Assembly: GCF_041916975.1 (NCBI RefSeq)
Contig: NZ_JAYRYK010000001.1
Location: forward strand, 1,116,001 to 1,180,000
DNA from: Sphingosinicella sp041916975
Lineage (GTDB): Bacteria > Pseudomonadota > Alphaproteobacteria > Sphingomonadales > Sphingomonadaceae
Reading direction: 5' to 3'
DNA: 64,000 bases
Both the position numbers and the translations under genes were made by a program. The notes beneath the pieces were generated by a model. It saw only the letters and a program-made list of their open reading frames with translations, ran no database searches and had not been told where the DNA came from. Below are positions 34,591-42,207 of the stretch, piece after piece (position 1 is the first letter of the stretch; each line of letters opens with the position of its first letter).

Positions 34591-35677
34591 GAACGACCTC
34601 GATGCTGCGGGTGCGAAAGCCATAGCACGCGGCGATGCTGCGCAGCAACACGCAGCATCGGGCGCCCCGCGCGGCCCGCATCCGCTGCCGCTGTTCCTGG
34701 ATCACGCCCGGCAGGCGATCGGAGACGATCGGGCGCGCATGGAACGCTTCCTCGCTGCGCTTGCCGCCTACCAGCAGTCCGGCTGGCGGCGCGACCTGCC
34801 GGAGATGCCGGTGATCGCATCGTCTGGGAGCGCACTGCTGCGCGATTACAGCGGCAGCGGACGCCCCGTCGTGTTCGTGCCGTCGCTGATCAACACAGCC
34901 AACGTGCTCGACCTGACGGCAGAGCGCTCGCTGTTGCGGTATCTCGCGGGTCGGGGCGTGCGGCCGCTGCTCGTCGACTGGCAGTCTCCCGGTGCGGCGG
35001 AGGCCGATCTCTCCGTGGGCGGGTATGTGACACAGCGGCTGCGGCCGCTGCTCGACAGCGTGGGCGAACCGCTTGATCTCGTGGGCTATTGCCTCGGCGG
35101 CACGATGACGCTCGCCGCCGCGTCGCATCCGCTGGTGCGGCGCGTGGCGACGATCGCCGCGCCGTGGGATTTCGCGGGCTACCCGGCGGCGCGGCGGCAG
35201 GACTTGCTCTCCCACTGGCGCAGCCTCGCCCCTTCCCTCCCCCCGCTCGGCGGGATGCCGATGGATCTGATCCAGCCTGCGTTCTGGTCGCTCGATCCGG
35301 CAGGCGCAGTTGCGAAGTATGAGCGCTTCGGGCGCCTTGATCCGGCCTCCGAGGAGGCGCGGCTGTTCGTCGCGGTCGAGGACTGGGCGAACACCGGCCC
35401 CGCGCTCACCATCCCCGCCGCGCGCGAATGCTTCGAAGACTTCTTCGGCGCCAACGTGCCGATCGAGGGCGGGTGGCGCGTGGGCGGCGAAATCGTTCCC
35501 CCGCCGCGCAAGCCGACACTCAACATCGTCTCGCGCACCGACCGGCTGGTGCCCGCCATCGCGGTGGAGCCGTTCGGCGAAACGCGGCTGATCGATGCGG
35601 GGCATGTGGGGATGATGGTGGGATCGAATGCGCGCGCGCAGCTCTGGCAACCGCTCGCCGATTGGCTCACGGCCTGA
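34589..35677 (+). CDS. phaC: Short PHA synthase-like alpha/beta hydrolase (PhaC family)
   Basis: A 362-residue enzyme, shorter than class I PhaC (about 580) and lacking its long N-terminal domain. The lipase-like box is GYCLGG with Cys168 as nucleophile. The other catalytic residues are Asp318 (SRTDRLVP) and His339 (DAGHVGMM). The alpha/beta core also has RPVVFVPSLINTANVLDL and VRPLLVDWQSPG typical of PhaC/PhaE-dependent proteins. No alternative start codon exists between the ATG at 34589 and the conserved core. It is divergent from phaR and followed by a thiolase, which could supply acetoacetyl-CoA. Whether it polymerises on its own is not known. Confidence 0.85.
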   Translation: MNDLDAAGAKAIARGDAAQQHAASGAPRGPHPLPLFLDHARQAIGDDRARMERFLAALAAYQQSGWRRDLPEMPVIASSGSALLRDYSGSGRPVVFVPSLINTANVLDLTAERSLLRYLAGRGVRPLLVDWQSPGAAEADLSVGGYVTQRLRPLLDSVGEPLDLVGYCLGGTMTLAAASHPLVRRVATIAAPWDFAGYPAARRQDLLSHWRSLAPSLPPLGGMPMDLIQPAFWSLDPAGAVAKYERFGRLDPASEEARLFVAVEDWANTGPALTIPAARECFEDFFGANVPIEGGWRVGGEIVPPPRKPTLNIVSRTDRLVPAIAVEPFGETRLIDAGHVGMMVGSNARAQLWQPLADWLTA

Positions 35678-35716
35678 AGCGCACTACATAGGCGGGGAAA
35701 TCGGAAAGGATTCCCC

Positions 35717-36886
35717 ATGGACGCAGTCATCGTCGCCGCCAAACGCACTCCGGTCGGCAGTTTCCTCGGCAGCTTCGCGAATACCCCCGCGCACGAACTC
35801 GGACGCATCGCCATTTCCGCGGCGCTTGCCGAGGCAGGCGTGGAAGCGGACGCGGTTTCCGAAGTGATCCTCGGGCAGGTGCTGACCGCGGCGCAGGGCC
35901 AGAACCCGGCGCGGCAGGCGGCCATGGCTGCGGGTATCGCCAAGGAAACGCCCGCGTGGAGCGTCAACCAGGTGTGCGGGTCGGGCCTCCGTGCCGTCGC
36001 GCTCGCTGCGCAGGCAATCGAGAACGGCGACGCCAGCATCATGATCGCGGGCGGGCAGGAATCGATGAGCCTCGCGCCCCATGCACAGCACCTGCGCGCC
36101 GGGCAGAAGATGGGCGCGATCGAATTCGTCGACACGATGATCAAGGACGGCCTTTGGGATGCCTTCAACGGCTATCACATGGGTATCACGGCAGAGAACC
36201 TGGCCGAGAAATATCAGGTGAACCGCGAGGCGCAGGATGCCTTCGCGGTGAGTTCCCAGAACAAGGCCGAGGCCGCGCGCGCCGCAGGACGTTTCAAGGA
36301 CGAAATCGTCCCCGTGACGATCAAGGGCCGCAAGGGCGACACGGTCGTCGACCAGGACGAATATATCCGCGCCGGCGCCACGATCGAAGGCATGCAGAGC
36401 CTGAAGCCCGCCTTCAAGAAGGACGGCACCGTGACCGCCGCGAACGCCAGTGGCCTGAACGACGGCGCAGCCGCGCTGGTGCTGATGTCGGCGGACGAAG
36501 CGGCGAAGCGCGGCGCCAAGGTGCTGGCGCGCGTCGCATCCTGGGCGAGCGCGGGCGTTGACCCCGCGATCATGGGCATCGGGCCGGTTCCCGCCTCGAA
36601 AAAGGCGCTGGCGAAGGCTGGATGGAGCGTCGGCGACCTCGACCTTATCGAAGCCAACGAAGCCTTTGCCGCGCAGGCGCTGTGCGTGGGACAGGAACTC
36701 GGGTTTGATCCGGCGAAGCTCAACGTCAACGGCGGTGCCATCGCGATCGGCCACCCGATCGGCGCATCGGGCGCACGCATCCTGACGACACTCCTCTACG
36801 AGATGCAGCGCCGCGACGCGAAAAAGGGCCTCGCCACGCTCTGCATCGGCGGCGGCATGGGCATCGCGCTGTGCGTGGAGCGGTAG
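35717..36886 (+). CDS. Acetyl-CoA C-acetyltransferase (thiolase)
   Basis: A 389-residue thiolase. Nucleophile Cys87 lies in VNQVCGSGLRAV, His346 in IAIGHPIGASGARI, and the acid/base Cys376 in LCIGGGMGIALC. The GMxS-type loop and length fit biosynthetic acetoacetyl-CoA thiolases (PhaA/AtoB). It lies 39 bases after the phaC-like gene and near phaR, so it most likely makes acetoacetyl-CoA for PHA; no phaB reductase is next to it. A second thiolase gene is present at 59668-60849. Assignment as phaA is inferred from the neighbours. Confidence 0.93.
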   Translation: MDAVIVAAKRTPVGSFLGSFANTPAHELGRIAISAALAEAGVEADAVSEVILGQVLTAAQGQNPARQAAMAAGIAKETPAWSVNQVCGSGLRAVALAAQAIENGDASIMIAGGQESMSLAPHAQHLRAGQKMGAIEFVDTMIKDGLWDAFNGYHMGITAENLAEKYQVNREAQDAFAVSSQNKAEAARAAGRFKDEIVPVTIKGRKGDTVVDQDEYIRAGATIEGMQSLKPAFKKDGTVTAANASGLNDGAAALVLMSADEAAKRGAKVLARVASWASAGVDPAIMGIGPVPASKKALAKAGWSVGDLDLIEANEAFAAQALCVGQELGFDPAKLNVNGGAIAIGHPIGASGARILTTLLYEMQRRDAKKGLATLCIGGGMGIALCVER

Positions 36887-36899
36887 CACCGTCACTGTG

Positions 36900-37649
36900 A
36901 TGCGGCCGGGCCTGGATACGCTCAGGGCCTATTATGCGGGCGCGGACGGGCGCCGGACTGCGCGGCTGCTCGCGCAGATCGTCGCCCCCGCCGTCCGTAC
37001 CGATGCATCGGCGCGGCTGCTTGCACTCGGCTATCCGGCGCCGTTGCTGCAGGGTCTGGACCCCGCGCGGATCGAGCGTCTGTGCATGGTGATGCCTGCC
37101 GATCAGGGCGCCCGCGCATGGCCCCGCCGGGGACCATCCTGCGCTGTGAGCGCCCGCGAAACCGCGCTGCCGTTCGTGGAGGCGCTGTTCGATCAGGCGC
37201 TGCTCGTACACGCGCTCGAATTCGCCGATCCGCCGAAGCTGCTGCGCGAACTGTGGCGTGTTCTCGCGCCCGCGGGGGAACTGATCCTGATCGTTCCCAA
37301 CCGCGCCGGCATGTGGACGCATTTCGAATCGACACCGTTCGGTCAGGGACATCCTTATGGCCGCAGCGGCCTTGGCGCCGTTCTGCGGGAGGCGATGTTC
37401 GAGCCGGTGGCTTGGAAAACCGCACTGGTGGCGCCGCCCGTGCGCGGGCTCAAATGGCTGGACCGGCCGCTGACACGACTGCTGCCCGCGCTAGGCGGCA
37501 TTCACTTCGTGCTGGCGAGGAAGACGGACGGGCTTGCTGTCAGCCCCGTAGGCCGCGCGCACCGCGTGTCACGCGCAGGAGCCGCCGCTCGGCAGCCAGC
37601 TCCGGATTTGCCGCGCGAACCCCATCGACGAGCGCCGCCCCAGCCATGA
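36900..37649 (+). CDS. Class I SAM-dependent methyltransferase-like protein
   Basis: A 249-residue protein of the SAM methyltransferase superfamily. The core has a weakly conserved motif I region, then LVHALEFADPPKLLRELWRVLAPAGELIL, the post-I/II part of the family, and HFVLARK as the final strand. The SAM-binding glycine motif is degenerate. The last 40 residues are Arg/Pro-rich with low complexity and overlap the small membrane gene on the opposite strand by 110 bases; these may be read-through of a lost stop. GTG 36897 is an alternative start. Target unknown. Confidence 0.7.
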   Translation: MRPGLDTLRAYYAGADGRRTARLLAQIVAPAVRTDASARLLALGYPAPLLQGLDPARIERLCMVMPADQGARAWPRRGPSCAVSARETALPFVEALFDQALLVHALEFADPPKLLRELWRVLAPAGELILIVPNRAGMWTHFESTPFGQGHPYGRSGLGAVLREAMFEPVAWKTALVAPPVRGLKWLDRPLTRLLPALGGIHFVLARKTDGLAVSPVGRAHRVSRAGAAARQPAPDLPREPHRRAPPQP

Positions 37650-37821
37650 GCACCGCGAGCATACACGCCGCGAAGAGCGCCCAGCCGAAGCCGCCCGGAT
37701 ATGCCTTGAGATATGCCTCGCCGCGAAGCGCCGCACCGAGAGCGAGCGCATAAATGATCACCCCGGCCTCGAAGCCGTTGGTAATCTTGAACAAGCGTCC
37801 AATGCGATGCAGCCTGCGCAT
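37540..37821 (-). CDS. Small two-helix membrane protein
   Basis: A 93-residue protein with two hydrophobic helices (about residues 18-32 and 48-67) joined by a glycine-rich turn (YPGGFGWALFAACMLA). The N-terminus is basic (MRRLHRIGRLFKITNGFE), and the C-terminus is Arg-rich. The frame continues upstream, but the ATG at 37821 begins at the conserved-looking part. Its 3' end overlaps the 3' end of the methyltransferase-like gene by 110 bases in the opposite direction. The function is unknown. A CtrA-like TTAA-N7-TAAA site lies 45-60 bases upstream. Confidence 0.65.
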   Translation of the reverse strand: MRRLHRIGRLFKITNGFEAGVIIYALALGAALRGEAYLKAYPGGFGWALFAACMLAVLMAGAALVDGVRAANPELAAERRLLRVTRGARGLRG

Positions 37822-37865
37822 GGCATATTGATAACACTGATGCCGCGGTCGCCAAGGCAGAAATT

Positions 37866-37880
37866 TACGACTCGTTAACT
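37866..37880 (-). promoter_or_regulatory. CtrA-like site upstream of the small membrane gene
   Basis: The minus strand reads TTAA-N7-TAAA, one mismatch from the CtrA consensus TTAA-N7-TTAA. It lies 45-59 bases before the start codon of the gene at 37540-37821 and just past the stop of the MFS gene. A single near-match in AT-rich sequence can be chance. Confidence 0.25.
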
Positions 37881-37897
37881 TTTGGCGGCAGAGCCCC

Positions 37898-39127
37898 TCA
37901 GTTGTGCCAGTCTCGTTCGATCCGGCGGGAGGCCAACCAAAGGAAGGCGGCGGCGAGGAGGTAAAATCCAAGACCGGTGAGGATGGCGTAGCGGAGTGAT
38001 TCGGCGCCGAAACGGCTGCCGTAGAGATCGGACACCGCGCCAAAGAAGAGCGTGCCCGCGCCGATGCCGAGGAGATTGTTCACGAACAGGAAGCAGGCCG
38101 ACGCGGTCGCGCGCATCGTGGGCGGCACGAGGCCCTGCACGGCATTGATGACAGGGCCAAGCCACATCAGCGCCAGCGCCTGCGGCACGAGGAACAGTAC
38201 GAACGCCAGCGCCAGCGACGATTGCAGGATGCCCGCCGCATACAGGGGAACAGCGACGACAAAGGCGGCCGCGGGAACGAGGACATAAGCGCGCTTGTTC
38301 GCACGGCCGAGGCGATCGCCAAGCCAGCCGCCCGCCCACACACCCGCGATGCCGCCGAAGAACAGGATCGCGCCCATGTAGAGGCCGATCTCCGCAAGGC
38401 CGAGCCCGAGGCTTCGCCCGAAGTAGGACGGCAGCCAGAACATGAGACCGTATCCGCACATCGAGCTGCAGGAAGCCCCGAGCGAGATGAACCAGAAGGT
38501 GGGCTTGCCGACCACCGTTGCGAGCACGCGCCCCACCGGCGGGCGGTCTCCGGCAGGCGGATCGAAGCGACCGCGCTCCGGCTCCGGCACGCCGAGCTTG
38601 AACACGGGCACGATGAGGAGACCGGCCAAACCCACGGCAATGAAGGCGAAACGCCAGTCGACCGTGCTTGCGACCCAGCCGCCGAGCATGACGCCGAGCG
38701 CCGAACCCACCGGAATGCCGAACGAGAACACGGCTAGCGCCCGCGCGCGCTGTTCGGGCGGAAAATAGTCGGCGATCAGGGAATAGGACGGGGCGACGCC
38801 GCCCGCCTCCCCCACCCCGACGCCGAGCCGGGCGAGAAAGAGCTGCCAGAAGTTCGTCGCGAAACCGCAGAGCGCGGTGAACAGACTCCAGAGCGCGAGC
38901 GAGATGGCGATGATGCGGCTGCGGCTCATGCGGTCCGCCGCGATGGCGATCGGGATGCCGAGCCCCGAATAGAAGAGCGCGAAGGCAAGCCCGCCCATCA
39001 GGCCGAGTTCGGTGTCGCTGAGGCCGAGCTCCGCCTTGATCGGCCCCGCGAGGATGCCGATGATCTGCCGGTCGATGAAGTTGAACGTATAGACGAGCAG
39101 AAGAAGCCCCAGCACGCGCGTTTGCAT
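37898..39127 (-). CDS. MFS transporter, Spinster-like group
   Basis: A 409-residue major facilitator with twelve hydrophobic helices. The first loop motif LYTFNFIDRQIIGILAGPIK is typical of the Spinster/hexuronate-like MFS proteins of Sphingomonadales; GVGEAGGVAPSYSLIADYF marks helix 5. It begins 32 bases after the stop of the TonB-dependent receptor gene on the same strand, so receptor and inner-membrane transporter probably form one operon and may carry the same compound across both membranes. The substrate cannot be told from sequence. Confidence 0.9.
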   Translation of the reverse strand: MQTRVLGLLLLVYTFNFIDRQIIGILAGPIKAELGLSDTELGLMGGLAFALFYSGLGIPIAIAADRMSRSRIIAISLALWSLFTALCGFATNFWQLFLARLGVGVGEAGGVAPSYSLIADYFPPEQRARALAVFSFGIPVGSALGVMLGGWVASTVDWRFAFIAVGLAGLLIVPVFKLGVPEPERGRFDPPAGDRPPVGRVLATVVGKPTFWFISLGASCSSMCGYGLMFWLPSYFGRSLGLGLAEIGLYMGAILFFGGIAGVWAGGWLGDRLGRANKRAYVLVPAAAFVVAVPLYAAGILQSSLALAFVLFLVPQALALMWLGPVINAVQGLVPPTMRATASACFLFVNNLLGIGAGTLFFGAVSDLYGSRFGAESLRYAILTGLGFYLLAAAFLWLASRRIERDWHN

Positions 39128-39159
39128 GCCGGGGCCCAGGTTGGGGGTGGAGGAACCGT

Positions 39160-41472
39160 TCAGAACTTATACCCGGCTGTGACGAACACCTGGCGCGGGT
39201 TGCCGTAGTAGGCGGTGAGCACGCCGTCTGCGCCGAGCGAGGAGATCAGCGCGCCGGTGCCGGTGCGCAGATATTCGCCGGTATCCGGGTTCTGGCGAAG
39301 GAACACGTAGCCCGAGGTGATGTACTTCTTGTTGAGCAGGTTCTTGCCGTGGACGCCGAGGCTGAAGCGGTCGCTGTCCGACGTCCAGACCAGGCTCGCG
39401 TCCCAGAGCGAATAGCCCTTCTGATCGAGGCCGGGCGCCGGCAGCTCGAACTGGTAGGTCTTGCTGCGGTACGAAAGCGTCGTGCTTGCGTTGAGCGTGC
39501 CCGAGGCGACCGGCACGGCGTAAGCAAGCGTACCCGAGGCTGTCCATTCCGGCGTGTTCTGGAAGTTGCGGCGATCGGCGACGTCGATGCCGCGGCTGTC
39601 AATGAACTGCTTGTAGTCGGCATTGATGTAGCCGAGCGCCCAGTTGAAGCTGAGCTGATCGTCAGTCGCGCCGAAGCTCTCGGCAAGCACGGCGTTGCCT
39701 TCGAATTCGATGCCCTGGATGCGCGCCTTGCCGGCGTTCGTCGTCACGCCGATGAAGGTCTGCTGGCCGCCGATGACGGTGCCGACCGAGCCCGGAATCT
39801 GCACGTCCTTGTAATCGGCATGGAAGGCCGCGAGGCTGAAGCGCAGACGGCGATCGAACAGCGAGGCTTTCCAGCCGATCTCGTAGCTGTCGACGGTTTC
39901 GGGCTCGAACGAGATGAAATCGTAGATCTCGTCGTAGCTGCGCACGCCGTCGCCGTTCGCGTCGGGCGCAGCGGTGCTGACGCCGCGCGGATCGAAGCCG
40001 CCGCCCTTGAAGCCCTTCGAATAGCTTGCGTAGAGGTTGTGGTTCTCGCTCGGCTTGAAGCTGATCGAGGCGCGCGGCGTGAACTCCTTGAAGGTCGCCT
40101 TGCCCGTGAAATCGGACGTTGTGGCGAAGAGCGTGCCGCCGCCGCCGAAGAACGGCGAACCGCCGCCGAGGAAGGTTTGCCGCAGGACCGTGGAGCTGCG
40201 CTCGTCCCACGTGTAGCGACCACCGACCGAGACGCTGAACTGCTCGCTGAGATCGTAGGTGAAATCGCCGAAGATCGCGAACGTCTCCGTATCGACATCG
40301 CCGAAGGTGAGCGCGGTGACGCCGCCCGGCAGGCGCACGTCGAACGCCGTCTTCGCGCTCGCATCGAGGAAGTAGCCGCCGATGAGGCCGCTGAAACCGC
40401 CGTTCTGGTAAAGGAACTGGATTTCCTGCGAGAGCTGCTTGTTGTTGTAGGTCGCGGGCACGTCCACGTCGACGGCGGGCAGCGCGTCGAAATCGATCGG
40501 CGTGCCGCTGTCGTCCTTGCGATAGGACGTGATGCTGCGCAGCGTGACGTAATCGGACGGGTTCGCTTCAACGAATAGCGTTGTGCCCCACGCCTTCACT
40601 TCCTGCTTCGGATCATCGAGAGCGCCCTGGCTATCGAACACGTCGCTCAGCACCGGCGCACCGCTGGAAATGCCCGCGATCAGGCGGTGGCCGCCGCGCG
40701 GGTTGCTCTTGTCCTTGGTGTAGTCGCCCGACAGGCGCACGAAGACGGCGTCGCCGTGGATTTCGGCCGTGGCGCGGCCGGCCCAGATGTCCTTGTTGTA
40801 GTTGTCGTCGCCCGTGGTGAGGTTCTTGCCGAAACCCCCGCGGCTGAGGCGCGCGATCGAACCGCCGAGCCGGAGCGTGCCGTCGCCGACGGGCATGCTG
40901 CCGGTGACGACGAGGTCCGCCTGCTCGTCGGTGCCGAGCGTGCCGCGCAGGCGCAGCATCGGATCAGCGTCGAGCTTCTTCGTCACGTACTTCACCGCGC
41001 CGCCGATGGTGTTGCGGCCATAGAGCGTACCCTGCGGCCCGCGCAGCACCTCGATGCGCTCGACATCGTAGATATCGAGCACGGCGGCCTGCGGGCGGTT
41101 GAGGTAAACGTCATCGAGATAGAGGCCGACGCCCGCCTCGAAGCCCGCGACCGGATCCTGCTGGCCGACGCCGCGAATGAAGGCGGTGAGCGTGGTGTTG
41201 GTTCCGCGCGACACTTCGAGCGTCACGTTCGGGGCGCTTTCGCTGATCTCGGTGATGTCGAGGGCGCCCTGCTGTTCGAGCTGGGCGCCGCTGACCGCCG
41301 TTACGGCGATCGGAACATCCTGCAGGCTTTCCTCGCGGCGGCGAGCAGTAACGACGATCGCGTCCTCGATGGTTTCGCTCACCGCTGCGTCCTGCGCGAA
41401 GGCCGGAAGCGGCCCGAAAGCGGCCAGCGCGGTGGTTGCGACAAGTACGGAATGAATCGAAATGCGGCGCAT
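39160..41472 (-). CDS. TonB-dependent outer-membrane receptor
   Basis: A 770-residue receptor. A signal peptide (ALAAFGPLPAFAQD, cleaved near residue 27) precedes a TonB box (DAIVVTARRREESLQDV) and a plug domain with the LRGPQGTLYGRNTIGGAV motif. A long beta-barrel follows, ending in VFVTAGYKF with the terminal Phe required for outer-membrane insertion. It imports a scarce or large compound (siderophore, sugar, or aromatic/steroid-like compound) with energy from TonB. The ATG at 41472 has GGAGGAAGA upstream. Downstream is an MFS gene and divergent upstream is a TetR regulator, a module common for uptake of one specific compound. Confidence 0.95.
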   Translation of the reverse strand: MRRISIHSVLVATTALAAFGPLPAFAQDAAVSETIEDAIVVTARRREESLQDVPIAVTAVSGAQLEQQGALDITEISESAPNVTLEVSRGTNTTLTAFIRGVGQQDPVAGFEAGVGLYLDDVYLNRPQAAVLDIYDVERIEVLRGPQGTLYGRNTIGGAVKYVTKKLDADPMLRLRGTLGTDEQADLVVTGSMPVGDGTLRLGGSIARLSRGGFGKNLTTGDDNYNKDIWAGRATAEIHGDAVFVRLSGDYTKDKSNPRGGHRLIAGISSGAPVLSDVFDSQGALDDPKQEVKAWGTTLFVEANPSDYVTLRSITSYRKDDSGTPIDFDALPAVDVDVPATYNNKQLSQEIQFLYQNGGFSGLIGGYFLDASAKTAFDVRLPGGVTALTFGDVDTETFAIFGDFTYDLSEQFSVSVGGRYTWDERSSTVLRQTFLGGGSPFFGGGGTLFATTSDFTGKATFKEFTPRASISFKPSENHNLYASYSKGFKGGGFDPRGVSTAAPDANGDGVRSYDEIYDFISFEPETVDSYEIGWKASLFDRRLRFSLAAFHADYKDVQIPGSVGTVIGGQQTFIGVTTNAGKARIQGIEFEGNAVLAESFGATDDQLSFNWALGYINADYKQFIDSRGIDVADRRNFQNTPEWTASGTLAYAVPVASGTLNASTTLSYRSKTYQFELPAPGLDQKGYSLWDASLVWTSDSDRFSLGVHGKNLLNKKYITSGYVFLRQNPDTGEYLRTGTGALISSLGADGVLTAYYGNPRQVFVTAGYKF

Positions 41473-41531
41473 TCTTCCTCCCCAATGCTGTAAAGCCGAG
41501 CCCGATGGCTCTTGTGTTGAATCGCCAATAC

Positions 41532-41552
41532 TGAAAGTTGAACCACCTTTCA
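41532..41552. promoter_or_regulatory. Candidate TetR operator between the receptor and regulator genes
   Basis: TGAAAG (41532-41537) and CTTTCA (41547-41552) form an inverted repeat spaced by 9 bases, and inside it TTGAA/TTCAA form a second one. The dyad sits 60 bases before the receptor start and 26 before the regulator start, where a TetR repressor binding both promoters would be expected. Confidence 0.45.
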
Positions 41553-41577
41553 AATTGAATTATGGGGTCGGGAAAGA

Positions 41578-42207
41578 ATGAAGGGGAGGTCGATGGCAAC
41601 CGATGCAATTCCGCAACAGGCGGACCGCGAGCCGCGAACCGCGCGCGGACGCAAGACGCAGCGCGCGCTGCTCGACGCAGCGGCCGTCGAATTCGGCGAA
41701 AAAGGGTTCCACGAAGGCTCGATCAGCGGGATCACGCGGCGGGCGGGTGTGGCGCTCGGCAGCTTCTACACCTACTTCGAATCGAAGGACGAAATCTTCC
41801 GCGCGCTGGTGCGCGACATGTCCGCCCGTGTTGGCCAGCGCGCCGGCGAGGCGATCGCGCGCACCACGGACACGCTTTCAGGCGAGCGCGCGGCGCTGAA
41901 GGCCTTTCTGGAGTTCGCGCGCGAACACAAGGAAGTGTACCGAATCATCGACGAGGCCGAGTTTGCGGACCCCGAAAGCTACCGGCAGCACTATCAGGGA
42001 ACGGCGCGCCGCATCCTCGACAGGCTGAAGGTGGGCGCCGAACGCGGCGAGATTCGCGAGGACGTGAGCGAGGCCCACGCCTGGGCGATCATGGGCATCA
42101 ACGTCTTCCTCGGCCTGCGCTACTGCGTGCTCGACGATTCGTCCGACCCGGAAACCGTGGCGACACTCGCCAACGAGATGATCGCCGAGGGGATTCGGCG
42201 GCGCTAG
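41578..42207 (+). CDS. TetR/AcrR-family transcriptional regulator
   Basis: A 209-residue regulator. The HTH covers about residues 20-70 with RTQRALLDAAAVEFGEKGF (here KTQRALLDAAAVEFGEKG), SISGITRRAGVALGSFYTYF and KDEIFRAL. The ligand-binding domain is all helical to the end. Two in-frame ATGs exist, at 41578 and 41593; the second has AGGGGAGG too close (3 bases) and the first is used. It is divergent from the TonB receptor/MFS operon, with an inverted repeat between, and probably represses them. Its stop shares CTAG with the stop of the ATPase gene. Confidence 0.9.
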   Translation: MKGRSMATDAIPQQADREPRTARGRKTQRALLDAAAVEFGEKGFHEGSISGITRRAGVALGSFYTYFESKDEIFRALVRDMSARVGQRAGEAIARTTDTLSGERAALKAFLEFAREHKEVYRIIDEAEFADPESYRQHYQGTARRILDRLKVGAERGEIREDVSEAHAWAIMGINVFLGLRYCVLDDSSDPETVATLANEMIAEGIRRR

